A stretch of DNA of 64,000 bases from assembly GCA_039090855.1 (NCBI GenBank), contig CM077005.1, forward strand, positions 18,081,921-18,145,920, given 5' to 3'. This DNA is from Macrothele yani (taxonomy: Eukaryota > Arthropoda > Arachnida > Araneae > Macrothelidae). A model generated the notes under the pieces. That model saw only the letters and a list, made by a program, of their open reading frames with translations, was not told the DNA's origin and ran no database searches. Numbering within the stretch: the first letter of the stretch is position 1; the number at the start of each line of letters is the position of its first letter. Shown in pieces: positions 52,341 through 62,720 of this stretch. A program made the translations under genes and the position numbers.

Positions 52341-54143
52341 GGGTAAGTCCGACGTCGGATGAAGGGCAGCTATGGCAGCTTTCTGGAATGTGTCGAGGCA
52401 ATTGATGATACCACGATACCACAAGACGTAGTCGGGTTGCTTGGCATTATGCCGGAGGAATTTGAGGATGGAGGTTGCTTGGTCGAAGACCTCGGGAAGA
52501 ACTGCTTCAAACTGCTGTAAAAAGATGTGAGAAGCCTCCCGATTTGTTTTATGAGTGAGAATCTCGTAAAGATCTTCAAAAGAGACAGGTTCTGAAGGAA
52601 GAGAGGCATTGGTAAGCAGAGTCGAGAAATCTTCAAACATCGGCAGAGGACTCTTGGACTTTGAAGAGGAAGAGCTAGAACGTGACAAAGGAGACTTGGA
52701 GCCTGCTAGACGGGTGGAACGATGTGGGCGGCCAGTCGGAGAAGGTGACTTCGTCTTTTCCTCCGGGCCTCGGTACTGGTAGTAGAGCGACGTTTGCCGT
52801 GGATCGATGACACACGAGATGTGGAATCAGAGGAAAGGTCCACCTCATCGCCGGGAGCAAAAGTGCCGACGGTGAATGAAGCTTGAAGATCAGCCGTGAT
52901 GTCCTCTGATGGAGAGAGAACACGGGAAGGCAAGGAGGAGTCAAGCGGAGGAAAATCCGACAGAGTGGAGAAAGCAACATCGAAATACGCGCGTTGATCG
53001 AAGGCTTTAATCAGATTTTCAGCAGAACTGAGTTCATGAGGTGCAGACGCGAGAGGAGGCATGGCAGTAGAAACGGAGGAAGAGGTAGGAAGTTGCCTTG
53101 GAGCTGCAGGAGTCAGTGGCTTTGCATGGGGGCAAAGAGCCTGCTGATGGCCGTAAGCCTTGCAGCGTGAGCAATGAGCAGAGGTGAGGAGCTCAATCCG
53201 GCGGCGCTCGTTACCGCAACCAACATCGATAAACCGTGGAAACTATATGAGATGCTTTTCCGACGGGAAGATGATGCGAGCAGTTCCACGGAAGCCACAG
53301 ATATGTTTATCATCGGGGTCAGAGGGGGAAGAGGACAGAGTCTTCACTGGACCGACTACTCTGCCGCATCGACTAAGTGCAGCACACAGCATATCATCAG
53401 AGATCTCCGGGAGTACCGGATGTAGAGAGACCAGAACAGGACGCTGTGTGATGGATTCGGCTAAGAGGTGACGATCGCCAATTGATAGGCCCCGAGACAA
53501 GACAAGTTCGGCATGTTCTTTCTTCGAAAAGTAAACAATCTCAGTTCGTGGCTTTCGGGTGAGGTGGGTGATGGCACCAGAAAGAGCGGAGCTGTACTGC
53601 TTCAAAGGAGTGTTGGGCAGCGCATCAAAACAAATCCCCAACTCGAGGGTCGAATGAAGACGTTGACCAGCAGGAGAGTTCTCGGGAATGTCTAATAAGA
53701 TGGTGTAACCGCCGAGAGTAACGTAAGAATCCATAGGGGGAAGACTAGACGAGGAGGAAGCCGGTTGAATAGCAGAGGCAGCCGCAGAATACGTGCGTGC
53801 AGAAGCGCCTCCTCTGGAAGGCATTGACGCAGCATGAGTACAATGTACTAAAAACAGAGGCAGTAGAAGCTGTAGAGGGCAGATTAGCGACGCCATCAGG
53901 GACGTTCATGTATTCATCTACGTCAGCAGAGGCCAGGGACGTCACATCCACGTTCTCAATGGCAGAGTCGGAGACCTGAGCAGGAGAAGACGTGCAAATG
54001 ACAGGAGGAAAATTAAGAGGCTCTCCACTAGCAAGCGAAGATGACTGATCGGCTGCGTCTGTCGTTGAAGAGGCGACGCGAGGAGCTGCAGCGATGCGGC
54101 CTGAAACAGCGCCCTCATCGGCAGATGCCATATTCAATGGCAA
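52314..54143 (-). pseudogene. LINE ORF1 (gag-like, one CCHC knuckle seen), frameshifted
   Basis: Starts near 54143 (MPLNMASADEGAVSGRIAAA). After a frameshift near 53820, SSSLPPMDSYVTLGGYTILL, FDALPNTPLKQYSSALSGAI and ISDDMLCAALSRCGRVVGPV form the RNA-binding central domain. GFRGTARIIFPSEKHLI leads, with a shift, to the knuckle CSRCKAYGHQQALCP (CX2CX4HX4C). A Ser-rich acidic linker and a C-terminal domain SKSPLPMFEDFSTLLTNAS through DLPIQGRHPEL end at 52314. The last 125 codons are open. Two or more frameshifts. Confidence 0.85.
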
Positions 54144-54673
54144 CGGTTAAAGAAGAAAATGACCAGCTCGGTGTGGAAATTAAAACACTGATAATGAAAC
54201 AAAATAAGCACTCACCAACTCGTGAGGGATCTTAAACGAAAGCACAGACCTTTAACTTCGGCACACACACAGAAGAACAATGACGGGGCACACAAAACAG
54301 TTACGTGAAGCACTCAAACACGGAGCTCGTGAAGACACGTGTAGGCCAAAGGTGGACCGACACCGTATTAATGTACGTCAACAAATGCTATGTTGTGTTT
54401 CTCTTCTAGGTGTCTGGTGACTTTTGCCAATATAGTGTGAATAAGGTTGAGTCAGCTGTTTTTCTGTTTTATTCTGTCATGAGTTTATGTGATATTTTTT
54501 CTTCAGTTCGCTTTATTTTGGTTTGTAACGCAACTTCGTAATTAGTAGTAGCTTTTGTGGATTTCGAAAATAACAAACTTTCTTCATTAATTAAATATTC
54601 CCACGGAGACGCTATCTTCGACTTAGCATCTGATTCCTTTTACGGAAAATTTGTTTTTCTGGTTGGAGATGGT

Positions 54674-54771
54674 TACCCTGTATATTCTCTACACGTTTGA
54701 AAAGTTCCCAACCAGAAAAATTTGTTTTTCTGGTTGGGAACTTTTCAAACGTCTAGAGAATATACAGGGTA
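54674..54771. repeat. Long snap-back inverted duplication, 47-bp arms
   Basis: 54674-54720 and 54725-54771 are complementary with one mismatch and a 4-nt loop. The arm includes the outer 11 bp of the palindromic element's terminus. Confidence 0.95.
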
Positions 54772-55836
54772 CATAGGAAAGTCCCTTTAGTCTGGAATAA
54801 CTTGCGAACGGAGAGAGGTACAGGTACGCAAGTGAGATAAAGCTACTACGCCCGATCGAATGCAACCGATAGCAGGGCCTCTAGTGGCGAAATGCGGAAG
54901 TTAGCCAAGCCATTGCAAATCGAAAACGAAAAGAAAGGGAGCAAAATTTCCAACCGCAAAGTTGTAGAGCATCAATTAATTAGTACAAAACGACATTTGT
55001 TTCACACGGATAAGATAAATTGTCGCCTGAATACCCTAAAATGTCCGAAGTCGATGCGCAACCTTTTGTGTGAACGTTTGAAGCGAACAGGCATAGGTAT
55101 ACACACAATTTATTGCATAAATGCGTACTTATGTCAATACAGTTTGATGACGTCAGACAAAACAAAAACAAAAAAGGCAAACTGGCGCACAGTGATAAAA
55201 AGTTAATGTCGAGTATGTTCGAAGAGTCCGCCATTGCCCACGATACACATTTGTATTCGTGAAAGTAACTCAGCATGCAAGGTGTCACACTACTGCAAGC
55301 ATCTGTAACACGACGACGTAGATCCAGCAGACTTGTGGCGCTGTTGCATACACCTGAATTTTTACGTAACCCCAGAAATCCAAGCTCGCCATTCTCACAC
55401 AGCATACGTAGACCTAAACTTCTGATCAGGGTACATCCTGCTACTGGTTTTTATATTGTAGGTACGGTACAACGTCACAATCTTCATTTGCATACGGCTA
55501 CATTTGCGAAATATGAATATGCAGATTCGAATCGTCGCGCGTCGATTTCGGACATTGTACGGTATTCAGGCTACAATGTATCTTCTCCGTGTGAAACAAA
55601 TGTCGTTTTGTACTAATTAATTGATGCTCTACAACTTTCTAATTAGATGCTTTATCTCTTTTCGTTTTCGATTTGCAATGGCTAACTTCCGCCTTTTGCC
55701 ACTAGGGGCGCTGCTATCGGTTGCATTCGATCGGGTGTAGTCGCTTTACTATACCGTTATCTCACTTGCATAATTGTACTTCTCTCCGTTCACAAGTTAT
55801 TCCAGGCTAAAGGGACTTTCCTATGCACCCTGTATA
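54761..55836. mobile_element. Palindromic DNA element (long terminal inverted repeats)
   Basis: TATACAGGGTACATAGGAAA at 54761 is matched by the complement of TTTCCTATGCACCCTGTATA at 55817-55836. Similarity of the arms continues inward for about 300 bp (GGAATAACTTG.GAACGGAGA, ATCGAATGCAACCGATAGC, GTGTGAAACAAATGTCG). No ORF. Probably TA-flanked and non-autonomous. Confidence 0.88.
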
Positions 55837-56012
55837 AGGGTTGTTCAATAAGTAGTGATACTCTTTGGCAAAAGTGCGTTTGCACTTCCTAATTTTGCAA
55901 ATGCGCGGCGCTTGTGTACAGGAAATTTAAAGACTACGCAACTTCATTGCAGCTGGCTTGTTACGGAAGCCGTGTAACGTGCTGGGCTAAATTTATTGTT
56001 CCCTCCTAGGAG

Positions 56013-56365
56013 ATGGATACGTCCAAAGTTCCTCAACGTGCAGTAATTCAGTTTTTAAAAGCGGAGAAAGCGCCACCAAGTGAAATGCACAGACGAATGA
56101 AGGCGGTGTATAGGCCTGCTTGTCTTTAAGCAGTACTGTAATGCGGTGGTGCCAACTCTTTTGTTGTGGACGAAAAAGCACGGCAGGCCAGCCAAGATCA
56201 GGAGCAGCACGTCGTGCTGTTTCAGTGACGACAATTGCACGTGTGGAAGATGCAGTAAAAAACCAACCAACCGAAGAATCGCGATCGGAAAACTAGCGAA
56301 CAGAGCGGGTGTGTCTATCGGAATTGTCAATTCGATTATGCATTCGCATCTTGAACACGAGGTCC
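56013..56365 (+). pseudogene. Mariner transposase N-terminal half
   Basis: Starts MDTSKVPQRAVIQFLKAEKA then PSEMHRRMKAVYR (first helix-turn-helix), and after a frameshift RKSTAGQPRSGAARRAVSVT, TIARVEDAVKNQPTEES and RAGVSIGIVNSIMHSHLEHE (second helix-turn-helix). The catalytic half does not follow; a different reverse-strand fragment does. Confidence 0.75.
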
Positions 56366-56379
56366 GATCAAAAATTTCC

Positions 56380-56590
56380 GAGACTATTCCGATATACAAC
56401 AAAGTACTTACGTTACTTAAGTCTGGCTATGATCTCCCTCAAAGTAGTTTCCTTGGGCAGCGATACACCGCTGCCAGCGTTTTTGCCACTGTTGAAACGC
56501 TCCCAGGAAGACCTGTTCGCGAATCGTGTCAAGTACCCTCTGCGATTCGCGCTGGATCTCGTCCACTGGTTTCGAAATAGCGACCCTTGA
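56380..56590 (-). pseudogene. Mariner-type transposase C-terminal fragment
   Basis: The reverse frame reads KPVDEIQRESQRVLDTIREQ then VFLGAFQQWQKRWQRCIAAQ and GNYFEGDH, the characteristic C-terminus of one arthropod mariner group. Its upstream coding region is replaced by the tandem repeat at 56585-56945. Confidence 0.75.
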
Positions 56591-56945
56591 ACTTCAGCTT
56601 CATAACCGTATATCAAACTTCAGCTTCGGCGACCCTTGAGCTTCAGCTTCATAACCGTAGACCAAACTTGAGCTTCGGCGACCCTTGCGCTTCAGCTTCA
56701 TAACCGTAGACCAAACTTCAGCTTCGTAGACCAAACTTCAGCTTCGGCGAACCTTGAGCTTCAGCTTCATAACCGTAGACCAAACTTTAGCTTCGGCGAC
56801 TCTTGAGCTTCTGCTTCATAACCGTAGACCAAACTTCAGCTTCGGCGACCCTTGAGCTTCAGCTTCATAACCGTAGACCAAACTTCAGCTTCGGTGACCC
56901 TTGAGCTTCAGCTTCATAACCGTAGACTAAACTTTCATCTTCAAG
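56585..56945 (-). repeat. About 50-bp tandem array (x7) at a mariner C-terminus
   Basis: Units of CGACCCTTGAGCTTCAGCTT, CATAACCGTAGACCAAACTT and CAGCTTCGG. On the reverse strand they contain PKLK and LKLKGR codons, the motif that directly precedes the fragment at 56380-56590, so the array seems amplified from that gene. Confidence 0.85.
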
Positions 56946-56989
56946 TCTCGTCCGCAGTGATTACCCGCATCAGGAACGTTGGTTAATTC

Positions 56990-57050
56990 ACCCCCAAATT
57001 GAGTTGCTCCCGGTGGTCGTTAAACCTCCAATCAAAAAAAAAGAAATAGA
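56990..57050 (+). mobile_element. SINE-A, 3' end only
   Basis: TTGAGTTGCTCCCGGTGGTC, GTTAAACCTCCAATC and an A-rich tail; 5'-truncated or deleted. Confidence 0.8.
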
Positions 57051-57725
57051 AAAAAGATCTGAAGGAGACAAGGGTGGAAGTCTGCTCCGATATGCTGGAA
57101 GCGTTTCGAGCCAATGATGACTCGTTGTTTTTCAATCTGGCGACAGAGGATGAAACGTGGGCGTATCTTTACGGTCCGCAAATGAAGAATCAATCCATGA
57201 AATGGCGTCACACCTCTTCACCGATGACTAACAAGTTCAAGAGCCAGCAATCAGCATAGAAAGTGATGGTGACTGTTTTTTGGGATGACCGATATGTCAT
57301 TCTCATTGATTTTCTGGAACGTGGTCGTACCATGACTAGCATGCGGTACATTGAGACACTCAAGGAGCTTAGAGAAGCCATAAGGAGGAAGAGACCGAAT
57401 AAGAATCTGAAAGGATCCACATTCATCATGACAATGCTAGACCACACACATATTTGGCAACAAATCAGGCGATCAGCAACTCAGGCTGGTTGGTGGTCCC
57501 TATCCACCGTACAGCCCATATATCTGGCTCCCTCCGACTTCCAACTGTTCGGTGCAATGAAGGAGAATCTCCGGGAACAACGATTTTCATGACACAGATG
57601 AGATGAAAGTGGCTGTGAAGAAGTGGGTACAACAGTCCACATCTCAATCTTTTCAGAGGATTCGAAAGTTGGGTTCAACGATGGCGCAAATCCATCGCTT
57701 GTGATGGAGACTATGTTGAGTAGTA
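57051..57725 (+). pseudogene. Mariner (SETMAR-type) transposase, catalytic half relic
   Basis: DLKETRVEVCSDMLEAFRAN then TEDETWAYLYGPQMKNQSM (first Asp in EDETW), a stop at 57257-57259, VMVTVFWDDRYVILIDFLER and MRYIETLKELREAIRRKRPN. STFIMTMLDHTHI covers the second Asp (normally LHDNARPH, decayed), and PIYLAPSDFQLFGAMKENLR the third. The C-terminal helix continues in another frame (VAVKKWVQQSTSQSF). Followed by the element's terminal sequence. Confidence 0.85.
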
Positions 57726-57838
57726 CCTTTGTATAGAGGAAGAGTTACTCTACCAACATGTGCAATTTGAACCACCTCTGTCAGTTAAGATTTGCCCACT
57801 TTTGCATTACTTTCGGTACAACCCTCGTATTTTAAATT
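57726..57838 (-). repeat. Mariner terminus, single copy of the 8437-10060 unit
   Basis: TAGAGGAAGAGTTACTCTAC, CAACATGTGCAATTTGAACC and GCATTACTTTCGGTACAACC then CTCGTA: the complement of one unit of the 8.4-10 kb array. It identifies that array as mariner-derived. Confidence 0.92.
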
Positions 57839-58281
57839 TATTACATTTCAACATTTCTTAAATTTGGCTATTACTTACAGAATTTAATTGTCTAAATTGT
57901 GACACGTAGAAACGTATAATAGTCTGTAGTGTGAAACGAACGTAGCTTTCTTTTATTACATCCCGTTATTTTTTTCTCTAGCAGTAAATCAAGTGTATTT
58001 GGAAATAAAAATTCTAGAATCTTCATTTATCCACATTTTGTCAGCTTCATCCGAACGTGAGAACGTGTTCTGGGTGACATCACGAAAGCCATTCAAATGA
58101 GTTCGGAATTTCTTACCCACTGGTTGATAAGGTCCTCGTAAATGCGTGGTACGTTACTTTACTTTTTGAATAGTTTAATGACGTAGAAGTCTTGTCTTAC
58201 TCTGGTCCTACTTATCTCTGGTTCTCTGCAACTAATCTTTGCCTGTGCTTTAACTGTGGGTTCTCGCCATCCAAACCTAAA
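57839..58281. other. Unassigned AT-rich stretch
   Basis: No element recognised. It may hold upstream sequence of the following ORF. Confidence 0.4.
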
Positions 58282-59200
58282 ATGAACAACGATCTTGTGG
58301 CAAACATCAAAACCAACCCTCTGACAGTAGTAGGTGCACCTGATGGAAAACCTTCAGTGTCAGACAGCCAGCAGAGTGCCATTAATCCCGAAGAACTTGG
58401 AAGGCTGGATGGTGGTTTCGGAAATCCTCAAGCTATCAGCAGCGGCATCAACGCAGTTGTACCAGAGAAGAAATCCCTTCGAAAGCCAGATGCAGAAAAA
58501 GATACTGTCCCTGATGGAGATAATGCCAAGTGCAAGATGGCTGCTGGTCGAAGTAGCAGCAAATCTCCCAGAAAACGAAGGCATAATGCCAAGTCTCGGA
58601 CACGTCAAACGAGGATCGGATCCAAAATAAGAAAGAAGAAAAATCGTGGTAATACCAGTCCTAGAACTTTGAATATTAACAACGATCTTGTGGCAAACTT
58701 AAAAACAAATCCTCTGACAGTAGGTGTACCTGATCGAAAACCTTCAGTATTGGACAGCCAGCAGAGTGCCATTAATCCCGAAGAACTTGGAAGGCTGGAT
58801 GGTGGTTTCGGAAATCCTCAAGCTATCAGCAGCGGCATCAACGCAGTTGTACCAGAGAAGAAATCCCTTCGAAAGCCAGATGAAGAAATAAGATACTGTC
58901 CCTGATGGAGATAATGCCAAGTGCAAGATGGCTGCTGGTCGAAGTAGCAGCAAATCTCCCAGAAAACGAATGCATAATGCCAAGTCTCGGACACGTCAAA
59001 TGAGGAGCCGATTCAAAACTGGAAAAACAAGCACACGTTCTAGGAGCAGGAGGACAAAAGCTGTTCGTGCGAGAAAGAGAAGAAGTCACTCTCGAAGCCG
59101 AAAGCGTAGAACTGCATTAACAAAGAAGGAAAATATAAGTCTTGTTGGCAAAAAGACTTCCAAAAAGGGTAAGCGACTACTGCAAATCTTAAAAAGATAG
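58282..59200 (+). CDS. Duplicated basic SR-rich ORF, possible gene or recent pseudogene
   Basis: First ATG at 58282 (MNNDLVANIKTNPLTVVGAP). The coding sequence is an almost exact tandem duplication: block 1 about 58282-58674, block 2 about 58675-59000. Each block has PSVSDSQQSAINPEELGRLD, GGFGNPQAISSGINAVVPEK and MAAGRSSSKSPRKR. The frame stops at 58903-58905 because block 2 has one extra base near 58890. Beyond it a 90-codon frame continues with RSRFKTGKTSTRSRSRRTKA and ends LLQILKR at 59198-59200. Arg/Ser-rich tails like this occur in nuclear RNA-processing proteins, but I do not recognise the family. No transposon features. It could be a real gene (a sequencing error or frameshift explaining the stop) or a retrocopy. 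Confidence 0.45.
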
Positions 59201-59209
59201 CCAAACATT

Positions 59210-59550
59210 TATATTTGGTTAGTTGCTGCATGTATTCGCGAATTTCTATTATTTTACTAAGATATGGTCAGCACCACTTAAATCAGTCGGAGTTACTGAA
59301 AAATAATTGTTGTCAATTGTTAAGTTAGAGAAATTAATTGTATTAAATCTCCGTGCGAGGTTGGATAGATTGCTTAGGAGATAAAGTTAGATGTTGCAGT
59401 CTGTCTCTCTCCCTCTCTCTCGCTATCTCGTCCGCAAAGACGACTATGCGCCCTCGAGGGTTTTTGGCAAATTAATGCAGCCAGCTTGCCAGTCCGGTTC
59501 TTCATACGGGTAAGAGTCAAACTGCGTCTGGGGCCGACTTCGCAGGGAAC
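59210..59550. other. Unassigned stretch
   Basis: CT-rich tract at 59402-59428. Otherwise nothing recognised. Confidence 0.4.
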
Positions 59551-59971
59551 TGTGACGTACTACAGAGGAGAAAACATGTGTCAAGACTACAAATCTGGAG
59601 CGAGACATTCTGTCCGCGTAGCTTAGTTGAGATAGCGAATTACGCCGGAGTGAGGCAGCGCGAACAAACTTGTGTTCTCACATCGGCTCCCGATTGTGGA
59701 AAATGGATCGACTAAACATTGTGTTTTTAAAAAAAATAATGTGTAATGTTCCACACAGTGTTTGGAATTAATGAAAAATTCCTACTTCGCTTCAAAGGGA
59801 AAAAAATTAAGAGGAAGATGATGTGACGTACTACAGAGGTGAAAACATGTGTCAAGACGACGAATCTACAACGAGACATTCTATCCGCGTAGCTTAGTTG
59901 GGAGAGCAACTAACTCCGGAGTGAGGGGACCGGGTTTCGATGTCCGTCGCAAGCAAACTTGTATTTTCACA
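59551..59971 (+). mobile_element. Miniature LTR retroelement with tRNA-like LTRs, TSD GAAC (best copy)
   Basis: LTR1 59551-59682 (132 bp) and LTR2 59822-59971 (150 bp) both start TGTGACGTACTACAGAGG and end TTG.TTCTCACA/TTTTCACA (TG..CA). GAAC is duplicated at 59547-59550 and 59972-59975. The interior is 139 bp: a primer-site-like CGGCTCCCGATTG after LTR1, a stem-forming segment (AATGTTCCACACAGTGTTTG) and a purine tract AAATTAAGAGGAAGATGA before LTR2. No ORF. LTR1 has lost about 18 bp including the B box. Confidence 0.93.
59890..59945 (+). promoter_or_regulatory. Pol III-type A and B boxes in LTR2
   Basis: A box TAGCTTAGTTGG at 59890-59901, B-box-like GGTTTCGATGTCC at 59933-59945 (one extra base against consensus). 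The tRNA-like block spans about 59884-59955. Confidence 0.65.
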
Positions 59972-60084
59972 GAACCATCATCGGACTCTTGTCCCCAACC
60001 ACAGGGAGCCTGTGGAAAACTTCAGAAAAACCGCAGACTAGATGGATTTAAACACCCGTCAGAAACGTTCGCCACCCACACAAA

Positions 60085-60235
60085 CCAACTGACCTATGCA
60101 GGTCACATAAACTAACTGACCAATGCTGGTTTGTTAAACCAACTGACCATCGTCATAGGTGAGAGTTAAACCAAATGACCATAGGTTATAGGTCACATAA
60201 ACCAACTGACCTATGCCGGTGGTATACTGCAGTCA
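60085..60235 (+). repeat. Short irregular repeat (AACCAACTGACC)
   Basis: Five copies of AAACCAACTGACCTATG-like sequence with AGGTCACATAAA spacers. Confidence 0.8.
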
Positions 60236-60650
60236 CAGAAGCAATTTCACAAGAAAGCTCAGTTTGCTACTTTTGTGTGCAGTATGAGTCTTAAGCATGC
60301 TTCTGTAGTGACAAAACTCCTGTGCACACAACTAATGTTTCCCCGAAAGCTCTCCGGAATGAATGTTTTATCTTCCTCACTCAGTATTTTAAAGACCTTT
60401 CACCTGGTGATATTTTCGGAATTTGGAGAAGCATCTCCACGTTTCAAATGAATGATGCGTTCCAGGAATCAGAAGGTGTGATTTGTAGGATATGATAGAG
60501 AGCATTATTAAGGGCTAAGAAAAGGTGAAAAAAGAATGCACTCAGTACGCTGAAGCTTCGGGAATGTACGCATGAAATAATAGTACAACGTTTCATAATA
60601 GGGTCAGTTTAGAATTATTGAATTCCTGTTATAAGATTATGGAAATATAT
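60236..60650. other. Unassigned stretch
   Basis: No ORF or repeat recognised. Confidence 0.4.
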
Positions 60651-61022
60651 AACAAGTTAGTAAAATCATGCAACGCATTGATTTTGATACGCATTCCAAC
60701 AAACCAGAAATCATTACTCGAGTTAGTACTCAAGTTATAAGGATAATGGCTGTGGAATAAATTTCGCTGCTGTGCACTGCTTTTGACCCCATTTCGATTA
60801 TATTCAACAGAACCGGTACACTACATCTGCGGAACAAGATCATGAAGTTTTGTCGCAATCGAAGCATTTTTTCATAAGTTATAACGCATAAGGGCAATGG
60901 AATGGATCCCGATCCTATGTCCTGACCTTTGACCCCATTTCACCCAGATGGTCCCCTACCACATACTAAAATTTCATCGAAATCGAACCATTTTTACGCG
61001 AGTTATGACGCATAAGGGCAAA
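60651..61022 (-). repeat. Modular dispersed repeat copy
   Basis: Begins with the complement of the family 3' end (ACAAGTTAGTAAAATCATGC) and runs through CTGACCTTTGACCCCATTTC modules. Confidence 0.88.
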
Positions 61023-61030
61023 TATCAGGA

Positions 61031-61331
61031 ACACAGATCATCGCTCGGGTAAAGGGGGATGAGGGCACAAAAAGATTTATATTTTGATATGTTATTTCCA
61101 AGTATTGTAATGCTAAGTCTAAACCATCAAGATGATAATGATAGACGAATTAGAGACAAATGAATTTAGAATAAACATCAAAACAAAAATGAATGATAAT
61201 TTTCTATTTGTGTTAGAGTAAGATTTTTTTCTTTTTTTTTTTTTTTTTTTTTGCTATTTCCGAAAATGAAGCACCAAACAATATAAGTTAATATGGGGTT
61301 CTTCAAGAAACCCCATGGTAACATTGGTTCT
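61031..61331. other. Unassigned stretch with a poly-T run
   Basis: T run at 61228-61252, and a small hairpin GGGGTTTCTTGAAGAACCCC on the minus strand at about 61295-61312. Confidence 0.5.
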
Positions 61332-61643
61332 TCACCGCTGTCTATTTATTCGCCGCATTTTATCGAGGTTTTCTTCCGATATAGATCCATTGAGGGTTAT
61401 AATAACGTCGGACATTATTTCCATGTTCCTCGCCTTAGCTGCTCGCAATAGTCTTTTTGTAGGCTGATCTTCTTCCAATGGAAGGTCATGCGTTTCGAGA
61501 CTGGAAAGTGATCGGAAACCATCGGCCCTTGAAAGTCCAAGATGTTCCATATTTACTTCTTCCGCTTGTTCTTGTTCCAGCAAAGCCGTATTCTTCTTAT
61601 TAAAGTTGAAACGCGCACGTTTCGTAGGGGGTCGACCAGCCAT
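61332..61643 (-). CDS. Hypothetical 103-residue basic/acidic protein
   Basis: Starts MAGRPPTKRARFNFNKKN (basic, nuclear-signal-like PTKRAR) at 61643, then LLEQEQAEEVNMEHLGLSRA, DLPLEEDQPTKRLLRAAKAR and NGSISEENLDKMRRINRQR, stop at 61332-61334. The composition looks protein-like and is unlike the repeats around it. A modular repeat begins 24 bp upstream of its start, so if this was part of a larger gene the 5' part has been displaced. No domain recognised; it may be an N-terminal piece of a transposon protein. Confidence 0.35.
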   Translation of the reverse strand: MAGRPPTKRARFNFNKKNTALLEQEQAEEVNMEHLGLSRADGFRSLSSLETHDLPLEEDQPTKRLLRAAKARNMEIMSDVIITLNGSISEENLDKMRRINRQR

Positions 61644-61667
61644 ATTTTTAGCACGTCTTTTGTAAAC

Positions 61668-62360
61668 AAGTTAGTAAAATCATGCAGTGCATTGAATATA
61701 ATACGCTTTCCATCATACCAGAAATCATTACTCAAGTTATCACTCAAGTTATGAGGTGAATGGCTGTGGAATAAATCTAGCTCCTGTGCCCTGACCTTTG
61801 ATCCCATTTCGATGATATTCAACAGAACCGGTTCAGTATACCTCCGAAATAACATGATAAAGTTTCGTCGTAATCGAAGCATTTTTACGTAAGTCATGAT
61901 GCATAAGGACTATGGAATAGATCCCGCTCCTGTGTCCTAACCTTTGACCCCATTGGTCCATTTTCAATAGGATTCGTCCCCAGGCATGCCCCTACAACAT
62001 ACTAACATTTCATCTAAATCGAAGATTTTTTACGTAAGTTATGATGCATAATGGCGATTGACGTGTTCCGCTCCTATGTCTTGACCTTTGACCCCATTTC
62101 GTACATTTTCAATACGGTTTGTCCCCAGGTAGTCCTCTACCAGATACTAAAATTTCATGGGTATCGAACCTTTTTTACGTTAGTTATGACGCATAAGAGC
62201 AGTGGAATTGATCCCGCTCCTATGTCCTGACCTTTGACTCTATTTCGTTCACTTTCAATGGGGTTCATTCCCACGTATTCCCCATCCACATACAAAAATT
62301 TCATCGAAATCGAACGATTTTTACGCGAGTCATCATGTGGACAGACACAAGCACACAACG
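61668..62360 (-). repeat. Modular dispersed repeat copy
   Basis: Starts ACAAGTTAGTAAAATCATGC and proceeds through four or more TTTGACCCCATTTCG / AAATTTCATCGAAATCGAA modules. Confidence 0.88.
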
Positions 62361-62520
62361 CGTGACGTAATGAGGCAAATGAGAATCGCGACTATCTGTT
62401 CTCAAGAGTGTGACGTCATTAAACTTTAATAGGATCCACACAACGCGTGACGTAATGAGAGAGATAGTGAGACCGCGCGACAGCATATCAATCGCGAGAT
62501 TGTGACGTCATAAGATTTCT
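62352..62520 (+). repeat. Direct duplication around GCGTGACGTAATGAG
   Basis: CACACAACGCGTGACGTAATGA occurs near 62353 and 62437, each followed by a GTGACGTCAT motif about 55-60 bp on; an approximate 85-bp duplication. Confidence 0.75.
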
Positions 62521-62720
62521 AAGCATGGATAACATCAATGGGACGACGCCATGACACTTAATTCGGGGTGGTTATTTAACGCACTAAACGAATTTTCCTA
62601 AAGGCGAAATCAAGCTAAATCGATCTCTAGTACCAGAAAACGGTAGGTTAACGACTTTCATCAAAATCCTTAGAGCCGTTTTCAAAATAAAATTTACATA
62701 CCTAGAAGAATTGCTCCTTT

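Larger units (their letters stand above)
51950..54330 (-). mobile_element. LINE (jockey/I-like), ORF1 plus start of ORF2
   Basis: Reverse-strand element with a short leader (54150-54330), ORF1 and only the beginning of ORF2, then loss of the rest before the Tc1 sequence resumes near 51800. No poly-A or clear TSD found, so boundaries are approximate. Confidence 0.75.
50620..54439 (+). mobile_element. Tc1-like element containing a reverse-strand LINE
   Basis: Termini TACACTATATTGACAAAAG at 50620 and the complement of CTTTTGCCAATATAGTGTG at 54421-54439. The transposase relic fills the left third and a LINE the remainder. Confidence 0.88.
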
